Below the pieces are notes generated by a model, which was not told where the DNA came from, searched no databases, and was given only the letters and a program-made list of their open reading frames with translations. This document shows positions 25,506-33,918 of a DNA stretch of 64,000 bases, piece by piece. The translations under genes and the position numbers were made by a program. Source of the stretch: UBA2336 sp964404445 (lineage in GTDB: Bacteria > Bacteroidota > Bacteroidia > Cytophagales > Cyclobacteriaceae); assembly GCA_964404445.1 (NCBI GenBank), contig CAYOJW010000003.1, positions 186,001 to 250,000 on the forward strand. Reading direction: 5' to 3'. Position 1 is the stretch's first letter. Each line of letters opens with the position of its first letter.

Positions 25506-25886
25506 CTAACTGGGTGGATGAAAAATAGAAAGAGAAGGGGATGTGTAATCACGAACAACAACCCATGGTAGTTTATTCAGCGAAGCTAATAACCGGTTGG
25601 GGTCAATCGCAATGTCTGTCAATCTCGTAAAAAACAGGTGGATTTCGGAGGCAATAAAAATTGTTGGTGGGAGGGTGCTGTCGGCCATATCGTGTGACTG
25701 AATGAGTAACTCACCATTAAAATTATAATCGCTGTTACACATAGCAATTGGTAATTCAGCAATCATGCCTATTGTGTAGGCTATCTGGTGGCGCTGCTGA
25801 TACAGGTACGATAGAATACCCAGACGGCTGGTACTGTGCAACACCATACTGAAAAGAATTAATGCGATGAGCAACCGCCTGATCAT
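25506..25886 (-). CDS. Small secreted or membrane-anchored protein of a metal-uptake set
   Basis: A 126-residue protein with an N-terminal hydrophobic segment (RRLLIALILFSMVLHS, about 3-18) and an otherwise soluble body. In Bacteroidota, similar small proteins precede TonB receptors and YtkA-like lipoproteins and carry a CxxKC-type metal motif; here only one cysteine remains (C50 region, MCNSDYNF), so the usual motif is lost. It is the first gene of the divergent minus-strand set and shares its upstream region, with a Crp/Fnr-type palindrome, with the plus-strand membrane-protein pair. Homology to that family is tentative. Confidence 0.6.
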   Translation of the reverse strand: MIRRLLIALILFSMVLHSTSRLGILSYLYQQRHQIAYTIGMIAELPIAMCNSDYNFNGELLIQSHDMADSTLPPTIFIASEIHLFFTRLTDIAIDPNRLLASLNKLPWVVVRDYTSPSLSIFHPPS

Positions 25887-25988
25887 GCGGTAAATGTAGT
25901 ACAGGGTTCATTGGATTTGTCATAACATTGAAAATATTTTTCAGTTGTTGATTACAGTAGGCGCAGGCAACATTACTATGCAACTTGT

Positions 25989-26008
25989 TACCTGACAAAA
26001 GTCAGGTA
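25989..26008. promoter_or_regulatory. Crp/Fnr-type palindrome between the copper set and the membrane-protein pair
   Basis: Perfect palindrome TACCTGAC-AAAA-GTCAGGTA. Its core TGAC-N4-GTCA fits TGAY-N4-RTCA, shared with five other sites in this locus. It lies about 74 bases before the plus-strand gene and about 100 bases before the minus-strand gene, so it could act on both. Confidence 0.75.
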
Positions 26009-26081
26009 TTGTGTTGATTGAAAAGGCTTACGGATAACGAGATATTTGTAATTTTTGCAGTTACAATCTTTCAGGTTAAAT

Positions 26082-27137
26082 ATGCATACCTATCGTTTAC
26101 CGTTTATGTTGCTGGCAATGGTTGGCCTGTTGCTTGGGTTGCTAACCGGTTTGCAACGCATGGGCTGGAACTTGCCCTTTACAATGGCCGCAGCCAGCCA
26201 CGGTGCAATTATGACAGGCGGGTTTATCGGCACATTGATTACACTCGAAAAAATTATCCCGCTTAAAAAAAAGGTTTTGTATGTGCTGCCGGTTTTGTCA
26301 GGCATTAGCGTTGTGTTGTTTTTTGCGCAACAACCTGTTATCGCTAAAGTATGTTTGGTAACGGCCAGCGTTGGTCTTAGCCTGGTGTTTTTAGGTTATC
26401 TCTTACGGGAAAAGTCGTTGATTTATGCGTTAATGATGGCCGGGGCCTTATGCTGGTTTGTGGGAAATGTGCTGTTGTTAATCAATGGATTTTACCCGGT
26501 TTCACTTCCGTGGTGGATGGCCTTTGTGTTATTGGTGATTACTTCCGAACGGTTAGAGTTGATGAAATTCCTGCCTGTTTCGCGCAATCAGAAAAGCGTG
26601 TTTGTTGTTATGCTGGCCTTATTTATCGTGGCGTGTTTGTTATCGTTTCATGGCATAGGCAGTTACGTGGCAGCCGTTTCGTTAGCCGGAGTTTCGGTTT
26701 GGCTTATGCGTTTTGATGTAGTGCGTATTAATCTGAAAAAAAATGGCCTCACACGCTATACGGGTGTGGCTTTACTGGCCGGGTATTGTTCGTTGTTGCT
26801 CACCGGTATATGTATTCCCTTATTGGCGGCTAAACCGTTGGGCTACGATGTATTGGTGCATATTTTTTTTATCGGGTTTGTGTTTTCGATGATCTTTGCG
26901 CACGGACCTATCATATTGCCCGGTGTTTTGGGTATTTCGCTGAAACCGTATCACCCGGTATTGTATGTATGGCTGACGATACTGCACCTGTCGTGGGTGT
27001 TGCGCGCAGCTTTCGACCTCGGGCTTGATTTGTACCTGCGCAGATTTACCGGGCTGGCTTCGGGCATTGCCATGCTGGGATATTTTGTGTCGTTGATCGT
27101 TATTACGATGTATAGTTACCGTGCAAAATCAGTATAA
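26082..27137 (+). CDS. Polytopic membrane protein of the N2O-reductase locus, unknown function
   Basis: A 351-residue protein with about ten hydrophobic helices and very little soluble sequence. Histidines lie inside or next to helices: AAASHGAIMTGG (about 37-48) and LVHIFFIGFVFSMIFAHGPIILP (about 262-284, H265 and H279 regions), a pattern like the heme-ligand helices of NnrS and cytochrome-oxidase-type proteins. The ATG at 26082 is chosen over a TTG 27 bases upstream. It overlaps the next membrane-protein gene by 17 bases. The family seems to occur in Bacteroidota nos loci; I cannot name it with certainty. Possible roles are quinol oxidation for NosZ or NO tolerance. Confidence 0.72.
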   Translation: MHTYRLPFMLLAMVGLLLGLLTGLQRMGWNLPFTMAAASHGAIMTGGFIGTLITLEKIIPLKKKVLYVLPVLSGISVVLFFAQQPVIAKVCLVTASVGLSLVFLGYLLREKSLIYALMMAGALCWFVGNVLLLINGFYPVSLPWWMAFVLLVITSERLELMKFLPVSRNQKSVFVVMLALFIVACLLSFHGIGSYVAAVSLAGVSVWLMRFDVVRINLKKNGLTRYTGVALLAGYCSLLLTGICIPLLAAKPLGYDVLVHIFFIGFVFSMIFAHGPIILPGVLGISLKPYHPVLYVWLTILHLSWVLRAAFDLGLDLYLRRFTGLASGIAMLGYFVSLIVITMYSYRAKSV

Positions 27138-28305
27138 GATACCGCTGTTGTTTTTTTTCGTGGCGGCCTGTTTGGGCTTGTTGCTGCGGTACGTGGTTAT
27201 AGCGCCTGTACCCGGTGTAAACTATACATACATATTGCACGGGCATTCGCACGTCATGTTTTTAGGTTGGGTTTTTAACGTGCTGTTTTTGGCGTTCGTG
27301 CAGGAGTTTACGGCCGTAAACAAATACAAGAGACTTTTTTGGCTGCTTCAGTTTTGTGTATTGGGTATGGTTGTTTCATTTCCGTTGCAGGGGTACGGTG
27401 TGTTTTCGATTGTGTTTTCGGGTTTACATACGGTTACAGCCGTTTGGTTTATCGTGCTGTTTTTCCGCGAAACGCGGCAACAGCGGTCGCTGGCCATTAT
27501 GTTTGCACGTACAGCGCTTTTGTTTTTTGTGTTGTCGGCTTTGGGGCCGTTTGGATTGGGCTATTTCAAAGCATCGGGATTGCAGCATACCGATTGGTAC
27601 CGTTTCTCGCTTTATTTTTACCTGCACTTTCAATACAATGGTTTTTTCTTCTTCGGTATATTGAGTTTGCTTTTCAGGCTTCTCGAACATATACTGCCTG
27701 AGAACTTCCTCCGTAGCATCCGGTATGCCGGTTATGTACTGATTATTAGTTGTGTGCTGGCGTATAGCCTCAGCTTGTTGTGGGCACAACCGCACCAAAT
27801 GTTCAACTGGATCGGGTTGCTGGCTGCGTTAGCGCAGATGACCGCTTTCCTGTTGATGATGAAGCCTGTCCGTATAGCGTGGATGGCCATCCGCAATACG
27901 TTATCGCCATTGGTAAGATTTCTTTTTCAGATCAGCCTGGTTGCCTTGTTAGCTAAGTTGCTGTTGCAGATCGTTTCGGCTCATCCAACGGTTGCTTTGT
28001 TTGCCGAGGCATTCCGGTCGGTGGTGATTGCCTACCTGCACTTAATGCTGGTAGGGGTTATCACATTGTTCCTGGTAGGTTGGTTAATCCATAAACGCAT
28101 ACTAACCAATATGTTTTGGCCGGTTACATTTCTGCTGACAGGCTTTTTAGGGTCGCAAATTTTATTGGTTCTATTGCCGTGGTGGAGCGATCTGGCCGTT
28201 GGTGTGCCGGTTTCTGTTTATAATAATGCCCTCTTTGTGTTCACATTTTTCATGGTGTGTGGTGTGGGCATCATGTTTCGCGCAAGCTGGACTAAAGATA
28301 CCTGA
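27121..28305 (+). CDS. Polytopic membrane protein with heme-copper-oxidase-like histidine helices
   Basis: A 394-residue protein with about eleven helices. The segment HGHSHVMFLGWVFNVLF (about 39-55) has the H-x-x-x-H arrangement and aromatic context of NorB/cytochrome oxidase subunit I, and a second group, YFYLHFQYNGFFFFG (about 167-181), repeats the same style. Copper-site and proton-channel motifs of true oxidases are not evident. The start is GTG, 17 bases inside the preceding gene, so the two are translated together. Upstream and downstream Crp/Fnr-type boxes tie it to the N2O regulon. A plausible role is a membrane heme or quinol module delivering electrons toward the periplasmic cytochrome and NosZ. 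Confidence 0.72.
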   Translation: MQNQYKIPLLFFFVAACLGLLLRYVVIAPVPGVNYTYILHGHSHVMFLGWVFNVLFLAFVQEFTAVNKYKRLFWLLQFCVLGMVVSFPLQGYGVFSIVFSGLHTVTAVWFIVLFFRETRQQRSLAIMFARTALLFFVLSALGPFGLGYFKASGLQHTDWYRFSLYFYLHFQYNGFFFFGILSLLFRLLEHILPENFLRSIRYAGYVLIISCVLAYSLSLLWAQPHQMFNWIGLLAALAQMTAFLLMMKPVRIAWMAIRNTLSPLVRFLFQISLVALLAKLLLQIVSAHPTVALFAEAFRSVVIAYLHLMLVGVITLFLVGWLIHKRILTNMFWPVTFLLTGFLGSQILLVLLPWWSDLAVGVPVSVYNNALFVFTFFMVCGVGIMFRASWTKDT

Positions 28306-28316
28306 CATAAATCAGG
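28301..28316. promoter_or_regulatory. Crp/Fnr-type palindrome, first of three before the nosZ operon
   Basis: CCTGACATAAATCAGG, core TGAC-N4-ATCA, overlaps the stop of the membrane-protein gene and lies 178 bases before the cytochrome c gene. It is almost the reverse complement of the box before the Crp/Fnr gene (TGATTTATGTCAGG). Confidence 0.7.
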
Positions 28317-28378
28317 AAACACGGAGTTTCAGTTTCAAAAACTAAAACAAAATAACGTTATATTGTACTTGGTTTTAC

Positions 28379-28413
28379 TGATGTAAATCATTTTTTCAAT
28401 ATGATTTTGATCA
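28379..28413. promoter_or_regulatory. Two adjacent Crp/Fnr-type palindromes before the nosZ operon
   Basis: TGAT-GTAA-ATCA (28379-28390) and TGAT-TTTG-ATCA (28402-28413), centred 23 bases apart, about two helical turns. Both match TGAY-N4-RTCA and resemble FNR half-sites TTGAT/ATCAA. They lie 80-115 bases before the cytochrome c start, a spacing that suits activation. Confidence 0.72.
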
Positions 28414-28493
28414 TAAGGAAACCCCGTGTTGCCTGATACTTTGGCTCCTGAAATGAACGTAGAAACTCTATTCGTCTAACTAATATAAAAACC

Positions 28494-28967
28494 ATGAAAA
28501 ATCTAATAGTATTTTTAGTAATAGGGGCATTGGCACTGGCAGCCTGTAGTCCCGGTAAGCCCGAAACACCAACTGGCGAAGGGCATGGCGTAGCCGATGC
28601 CGTGAAGCCCGTTACAAAAGTTGATGAAGGTAAAGGCATCGGCCAGATTAAAAACGTAACCCTTCAAAACCCGCTCGACAACGAACGAGTTGTTCGCGGT
28701 AAAGCAATTTACGAAATGAAATGTCTGGCCTGCCACAAACTCGATGATCAGCGTATTGTAGGGCCGGGCTGGAAGAATATTACAAAAACCCGCAAGCCCG
28801 AGTGGATCATGAATATGATTTTGAACGTAGATGTGATGCTTGATCAGGATCCCGAAGCCCAAAAACTTCTGGAGCTTTGTTTAACCCGTATGCCCAACCA
28901 AAACGTAAGTGTGGGCGATGCACGCGATATACTTGAGTTTATGCGCGAGAACGATGGTGAAAAATAA
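28494..28967 (+). CDS. Lipoprotein cytochrome c of the N2O-reductase operon
   Basis: A 157-residue class I cytochrome c. Lipobox LAAC (C18) implies anchoring at the outer face of the inner membrane. The heme motif is C77-L-A-C80-H81, and the distal ligand is probably M133 in TRMPNQ. It matches the small cytochrome found upstream of clade II nosZ genes, where it is thought to donate electrons to NosZ. Downstream, fasciclin and nosZ follow at 18 and 22 bases, so all three belong to one transcript. Three Crp/Fnr-type boxes precede it. Confidence 0.9.
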   Translation: MKNLIVFLVIGALALAACSPGKPETPTGEGHGVADAVKPVTKVDEGKGIGQIKNVTLQNPLDNERVVRGKAIYEMKCLACHKLDDQRIVGPGWKNITKTRKPEWIMNMILNVDVMLDQDPEAQKLLELCLTRMPNQNVSVGDARDILEFMRENDGEK

Positions 28968-28985
28968 CAGCTAAATCCAATATAC

Positions 28986-29534
28986 ATGAGAACCATTAGT
29001 ATCGTAATCCTATCCTTGCTTGTTTGGGGATGTGGCCAACAAACAGCCACAACCGAATCGGCACCTGCTACCGAAGCCCTTGCCGGAGGCCAGTCGAATG
29101 TAAAAGATGACGACTCGCAACAAGATGTTGTGAAGATTGCCGTTAACTCGCCCGATCACACCACATTGGTAGCCGCGCTTAAAGCGGCCGAATATGTGGA
29201 TGCGCTCTCTAACGCAGGGCCGTTTACCGTGTTTGCACCTACCAATGCAGCGTTTGATAAACTCCCTGCCGGAACGTTAGAAACGCTTACCAAACCGGAG
29301 AACAAAGAACAGTTACGCACCATTCTTGAATATCACGTTTATGTGGGTGTACTTACCGAGAACATGATCCAGGATGGCATGACACTTAATCAGGTAAGCC
29401 TGGATAACGTAACCATCAACAAAAAAGACGATAAGATTACCATTAACGGAGCCAACGTGTTGGGTTCGGCTCGTGGTTCAAATGGCATTGTGTATATAAT
29501 CGACTCTGTACTATTGCCTCCGGATAATAAATGA
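28986..29534 (+). CDS. Fasciclin-domain lipoprotein
   Basis: A 182-residue lipoprotein with C16 in VWGC. After a low-complexity linker (17-45) comes one complete fasciclin domain (about 48-180) with the H1 motif FTVFAPTNAAFDKLP and H2 motif GIVYIIDSVLLPP. Fasciclin proteins are cell-surface adhesion or scaffold proteins. Its place between the cytochrome c and NosZ genes, with gaps of 18 and 22 bases, is unusual for an adhesion protein and suggests that it organises or stabilises the periplasmic N2O-reductase chain. That role is inference. Confidence 0.88.
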   Translation: MRTISIVILSLLVWGCGQQTATTESAPATEALAGGQSNVKDDDSQQDVVKIAVNSPDHTTLVAALKAAEYVDALSNAGPFTVFAPTNAAFDKLPAGTLETLTKPENKEQLRTILEYHVYVGVLTENMIQDGMTLNQVSLDNVTINKKDDKITINGANVLGSARGSNGIVYIIDSVLLPPDNK

Positions 29535-29556
29535 TTTAACCTTTAATATTTATACT

Positions 29557-31551
29557 ATGAAAACAAAAACGATATACCGCATACTTACGGCATTGGTTGT
29601 ATTAACCAGCGCGGTGGTGTGGCAGGGTTGCAAGCCAAAATCACCGGCCGATGTTTCGATGGGCGATGCGGCCTCAAAAGCGTATGTAGCACCTGGAAAA
29701 TATGACGAGTTCTATAATGTGGTATCAGGCGGTTTCAACGGCCAGATGAGCATTTACGGGCTTCCGTCCGGAAGATTGTTTAAAATCATTCCCGTTTTTT
29801 CGCAGTTCCCTGAAAACGGTTGGGGTTACAGCGAAGAAACCATACCCATGCTCAATACCTCACACGGCTTTGTACCGTGGGATGACCTGCACCACATTGC
29901 ATTGTCAACCACTAATGGCCAGCACGATGGCCGCTGGGCATTCGGTAACGCTAACAACACACCGCGTGTGGCACGGGTTGATATGAAAACTTTTAAAACC
30001 GTTGAGATTTTAGAGTTGCCCAATAGCGGTGGTAATCACTCATCGCCTTTTATTACCGAAAATACAGAGTACGTGGTAGCGGGTACACGTTTTAGTGTAC
30101 CGGTAGGCGATAAAACCGATGTTCCGATCAGTTCGTTCAAAGAAAACTTTAAAGGTTACATCAGCTTTATTTCGGTTGATCCAGCCGATGGCAAAATGAA
30201 AATTGCCTTTCAGTTAAAAACCCCGGGTGTGAGCTTCGACCTTGCCCGCGCGGGTAAAGGAAAATCGCACGGCTGGTTTTTCTTCTCTACATATAATACC
30301 GAACAAGCCTACACACTTTTGGAAGTAAACGCTTCGCAAAAGGATAAAGACTTTATTATGGCGGTAAACTGGAAAAAAGCTGAAGAGTACATCAAGGCCG
30401 GAAAAGGTCAAATCTCGAAAGCCAAATACGTCCATAACGAGTGGAACGAAAGCACACATACCGGTGTATCGAATATTATGAATGAAGTGCTTCAGTTAGA
30501 CCCTGCCGAATTAAAAGACATCATTTACTTTATCCCTTGCCCTAAATCACCGCATGGTTGCGATACCGATCCTACTGGCGAATACATTGTCGGTAGCGGT
30601 AAGTTAGCTGCGCTGATCCCTGTTTTCTCGTTCACAAAAATACAACAGGCTATTGCCAACAAAGATTTTGAAGGCGAGTTTGCCGGTATCCCGGTTATCA
30701 AATACGAAGCCGCTTTGCATGGCGAAGTGAAGAAACCCGGCCTGGGCCCGTTGCATACCGAGTTTGACGACAGGGGAAATGCCTATACTTCGATGTTCGT
30801 ATCATCCGAAATTGTGAAGTGGAATGTGCAGACGTTAGAAGTGTTGGATCGTGTGCCTACTTATTATTCTATCGGTCACCTTTCTGTACCCGGAGGCCCT
30901 ACTGCAAAACCGTACGGCAAATATGTAGTAGCATATAACAAGATCACCAAAGACCGCTACCTGCCTACCGGCCCTGAGTTAACACAATCAGCACAGTTGT
31001 ATGATATATCAGGCGATAAGATGAAACTGATCCTTGATTTCCCGACAACCGGTGAGCCGCACTATGCCGAATCAATCCCGACCGAATTGGTAATGCCTAA
31101 CTCGGTGAAGATTTATAAGTTGGAAGAAAACCAGCACCCGTATGCTGCTTTGGGCGAAGGTAAAACCAAAGTAGAGCGTAAAGGCAACGAAGTACACGTG
31201 TACATGACGGCCATTCGCTCGCACCTTACACCCGATAACATTGAAGGTGTAAAATTAGGCGATGAAGTGTATTTCCACGTTACCAACCTCGAACAAGATT
31301 GGGATGTGCCTCACGGCTTTGCCGTAAAAGGAGCAAACACTGCCGAGTTGTTGATCATGCCGGGTGAAACAGCCACCCTGAAGTGGAAACCGCTTTCAAT
31401 AGGTGTGTTCCCTTTTTATTGTACAGACTTTTGTTCGGCACTGCACCAGGAAATGCAGGGTTACATCCGCGTATCACCTGCGGGCAGCAATGTTCCATTA
31501 AAATATTCAACCGGTAAAATCGAAGACACCACGAGTGGTGCAGGCGAATAG
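29557..31551 (+). CDS. nosZ: Nitrous-oxide reductase, clade II, lipoprotein type
   Basis: A 664-residue enzyme that reduces N2O to N2 in the periplasm. The N-terminus has a Sec lipoprotein signal with lipobox WQGC (C25) instead of a twin-arginine signal, a mark of the clade II/atypical enzymes of Bacteroidota. Seven-bladed propeller histidines of the CuZ cluster are visible in DDLHHIAL (H112, H113), GGNHSSPF, KYVHNEWNESTHTG, KSPHGCD, LHGEV/GPLHTEFD and SIGHLSVPGG. The C-terminal cupredoxin has the CuA site C622-x3-C626-x3-H630-x2-M633 (CTDFCSALHQEM). All catalytic ligands are present. A 12-bp stem hairpin follows before the nosL-type gene. Confidence 0.97.
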   Translation: MKTKTIYRILTALVVLTSAVVWQGCKPKSPADVSMGDAASKAYVAPGKYDEFYNVVSGGFNGQMSIYGLPSGRLFKIIPVFSQFPENGWGYSEETIPMLNTSHGFVPWDDLHHIALSTTNGQHDGRWAFGNANNTPRVARVDMKTFKTVEILELPNSGGNHSSPFITENTEYVVAGTRFSVPVGDKTDVPISSFKENFKGYISFISVDPADGKMKIAFQLKTPGVSFDLARAGKGKSHGWFFFSTYNTEQAYTLLEVNASQKDKDFIMAVNWKKAEEYIKAGKGQISKAKYVHNEWNESTHTGVSNIMNEVLQLDPAELKDIIYFIPCPKSPHGCDTDPTGEYIVGSGKLAALIPVFSFTKIQQAIANKDFEGEFAGIPVIKYEAALHGEVKKPGLGPLHTEFDDRGNAYTSMFVSSEIVKWNVQTLEVLDRVPTYYSIGHLSVPGGPTAKPYGKYVVAYNKITKDRYLPTGPELTQSAQLYDISGDKMKLILDFPTTGEPHYAESIPTELVMPNSVKIYKLEENQHPYAALGEGKTKVERKGNEVHVYMTAIRSHLTPDNIEGVKLGDEVYFHVTNLEQDWDVPHGFAVKGANTAELLIMPGETATLKWKPLSIGVFPFYCTDFCSALHQEMQGYIRVSPAGSNVPLKYSTGKIEDTTSGAGE

Positions 31552-31578
31552 TTTACAATCATAGTTTACAGGTTGATA

Positions 31579-31610
31579 GCCCCGCTAAAAATTTTAGCGG
31601 GGCAACTTTT
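31579..31610 (+). terminator. Strong hairpin between nosZ and the nosL fusion gene
   Basis: GCCCCGCTAAAA / TTTTAGCGGGGC, a perfect 12-bp stem, followed by AACTTTT. It may partly terminate or protect the 3' end of the nosZ message, giving more NosZ than maturation proteins, because the downstream genes otherwise look like one operon. Confidence 0.7.
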
Positions 31611-31621
31611 AAAATTTTGTT

Positions 31622-32638
31622 ATGATGAAAACGCTACACCCTTATTCCAGAATTGCGCTTGTGGTTTCAGCGTTGTTACTGGTGTTTGCTTATTTTGTGC
31701 CGCTATGGCAAATACTAATGTGGGCACCGCAATATCCAGAAGGTCTTGCAATGAAAATCTGGATCAATGACATTACGGGCGATGTAAAAATTATCAGTGC
31801 ATTAAACCACTACATTGGTATGAAGCACATCGAAGTAAGTATGTTTCCCGAGTTTACCTACATGGTGTATATTGTGGCAGTAGTAATAGCAATAGGGTTG
31901 TTGGCGGCCATCGTAAACAAACGCTATACATTGATTACTTATACTGCCGTGTTAACCCTTTGTGGTGTTGCCGCGTTGGTTGATTTTTATTTGTGGGGAT
32001 ACGACTATGGCCACAACCTTGATCCAACGGCAGCCATTATTGTACCCGGTATGTCGTACCAGCCTCCGTTAATCGGTACAAAACAACTGCTCAACTTTAC
32101 GGCTTTTTCAGGCCCCGATATTGGCGGATGGATTTTTATAGTATCGGCTGTATTGGCTTTTGCAGCATTAGCGTACGAGATCATCAAAACCAGATTGAGT
32201 AAGAATATTACCGTTATGCTTGCGGTAATGGTGCTGGCGTTTGCCTCGGCTTGCTCGGTGCAGCCGCAGCCTATCCAATACGGAAAAGACGTTTGCCATT
32301 TCTGTAAGATGACGTTAATGGACGATAAATTCGGTGCCGAAATCGTATCGACCAAAGGCAAGGTGTTTATTTTCGATGACGTTAACTGTTTTGTTAACTT
32401 TATGAATAAAAGTAATTTACCTGAAAATGAAATTGCACATTGCTTAGTGGTTGATTTCGCCTCGCCCGGTACATTAACGGATGCACGAACAGCCCATTAT
32501 GTGATGTCGGACGAAATAAAAAGCCCGATGGCCAGTAGTGTAGCCTGCTTTCGCGAAAGCAAAATGCTGGAAGAATACAATGCGCGATGGAAAGGCGAAC
32601 GCATAACGTGGAGTGAATTATTAACCCGGGATTTTTAA
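31622..32638 (+). CDS. nosL: NosL copper chaperone fused to an N-terminal membrane module
   Basis: A 338-residue protein in two parts. Residues 1-195 contain four to five membrane helices with a periplasmic loop that includes NHYIGMKHI; I do not recognise this module. Residues 198-338 are a complete NosL: a hydrophobic leader ending FASAC (C211, lipobox-like), then the copper site CHFCKM (225-230) in DVCHFCKMTLMDDKFGAE. NosL is normally a separate 150-200 residue lipoprotein that delivers Cu+ to apo-NosZ. Here its lipoprotein signal has become an internal helix, so C211 may no longer be lipidated. No frameshift separates the parts. The fusion sits between nosZ and nosD. Confidence 0.88.
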   Translation: MMKTLHPYSRIALVVSALLLVFAYFVPLWQILMWAPQYPEGLAMKIWINDITGDVKIISALNHYIGMKHIEVSMFPEFTYMVYIVAVVIAIGLLAAIVNKRYTLITYTAVLTLCGVAALVDFYLWGYDYGHNLDPTAAIIVPGMSYQPPLIGTKQLLNFTAFSGPDIGGWIFIVSAVLAFAALAYEIIKTRLSKNITVMLAVMVLAFASACSVQPQPIQYGKDVCHFCKMTLMDDKFGAEIVSTKGKVFIFDDVNCFVNFMNKSNLPENEIAHCLVVDFASPGTLTDARTAHYVMSDEIKSPMASSVACFRESKMLEEYNARWKGERITWSELLTRDF

Positions 32639-32679
32639 AAATATTTTTATGCGTGCCCGTGGGGTTTTGCTGATATGGT

Positions 32680-33918
32680 ATGAAGAAATGGACACTCATG
32701 ATTTTACTGTTCCCGGTTTTTATCGCGAACGGTCAGCATATTGAAGTTAGCAAACAAGGAACTGTTCAAAGCCTGAAACAGGCTATCGCGATTGCAAACC
32801 TTGGCGATACCATTCTTGTAAAACCGGGTGTTTACCGTGAAGGTAACATCGTACTGAATAAAAGTTTAGTGATCATCGGGGAGGGTTACCCCGTTTTTGA
32901 TGGTGAGAACAAATACGAGATATTCACCATCCACACCACGAACGCAACCATTAAAGGGCTTGCGTTCCAAAATACCGGTAAAGGCAACATTGAAGACATT
33001 GCCGCTGTTAAAATTCTCGACTCAAAGTACATCCGCATACTCAATAACCGGTTCGATAATGCGTATTTCGGAGTACATATTTCCAACTCATCGCACTGCA
33101 CAATTAAAAACAATGTATTGAAAGCCAACGTTGAGGCCGAGTATCAGGTAGGCAACGGTATTCATCTATGGAAATGCAGCCACGCTACCATCAGCGACAA
33201 CACCATTACAGGTCACCGCGATGGTATCTATTTGGAGTTTGCAACCAATTCGCTCGTTAACGGCAATTACAGCGAAAGCAACTTGCGGTATGGATTGCAT
33301 TTTATGTTCTCGCACAATAACGAGTATTTGAAAAATACCTTTATTAAAAACGGTGCAGGTGTAGCGGTTATGTACACTACGGGTGTAAAAATGATCGACA
33401 ACATATTTGAACAAAACTGGGGCGCTTCGGCTTATGGATTATTACTGAAAGACATCCGCGACAGCGAGGTAAAGAACAACCGGTTTATAAAAAACAGTGT
33501 AGGCATTTTTATGGAAGGCTCAAGCCGTATTCAGTTCAACGAAAACGAATTTAAGCAAAACGGGTATGCGGTAAAGATTCAGGCAAGCTGCGATGATAAT
33601 ACGTTTTCGCGCAATAACTTTACGGGCAATACATTCGATCTTGCCACAAACGGAACATTGGTGTTAAACAAAGTGGACGGTAACTATTGGGATAAATACG
33701 AAGGCTACGACCTGAATAAAGATCAGGTAGGCGATGTGCCGTTCCATCCGGTAAGTATGTATTCGATGGTAGTTGAACAAATACCACCGGCCGTATTGCT
33801 GTGGCGCAGTTTTCTGGTGTTGTTAATGGACAGAGCTGAAAAAGCCATACCTGCCATTACACCCGAAAACCTGAAAGACACCGCACCTTTAATGAAACCG
33901 TATGATATTCATCGATAA
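32680..33918 (+). CDS. nosD: NosD periplasmic beta-helix protein for NosZ maturation
   Basis: A 412-residue protein with a short signal peptide (about 1-18) and a right-handed beta-helix of parallel repeats (about 20-340), rich in N-x-(I/F)-x-x-N turns such as NNRFDNAYFGVHISNSS and DNTITGHRDGIYLE, as in CASH-domain NosD proteins. It ends with a hydrophobic helix (AVLLWRSFLVLLMD) that may contact the NosFY transporter. NosD works with the ABC transporter NosFY to supply sulfur for the CuZ cluster. The gene overlaps nosF by 17 bases, which suggests translational coupling. Confidence 0.93.
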   Translation: MKKWTLMILLFPVFIANGQHIEVSKQGTVQSLKQAIAIANLGDTILVKPGVYREGNIVLNKSLVIIGEGYPVFDGENKYEIFTIHTTNATIKGLAFQNTGKGNIEDIAAVKILDSKYIRILNNRFDNAYFGVHISNSSHCTIKNNVLKANVEAEYQVGNGIHLWKCSHATISDNTITGHRDGIYLEFATNSLVNGNYSESNLRYGLHFMFSHNNEYLKNTFIKNGAGVAVMYTTGVKMIDNIFEQNWGASAYGLLLKDIRDSEVKNNRFIKNSVGIFMEGSSRIQFNENEFKQNGYAVKIQASCDDNTFSRNNFTGNTFDLATNGTLVLNKVDGNYWDKYEGYDLNKDQVGDVPFHPVSMYSMVVEQIPPAVLLWRSFLVLLMDRAEKAIPAITPENLKDTAPLMKPYDIHR

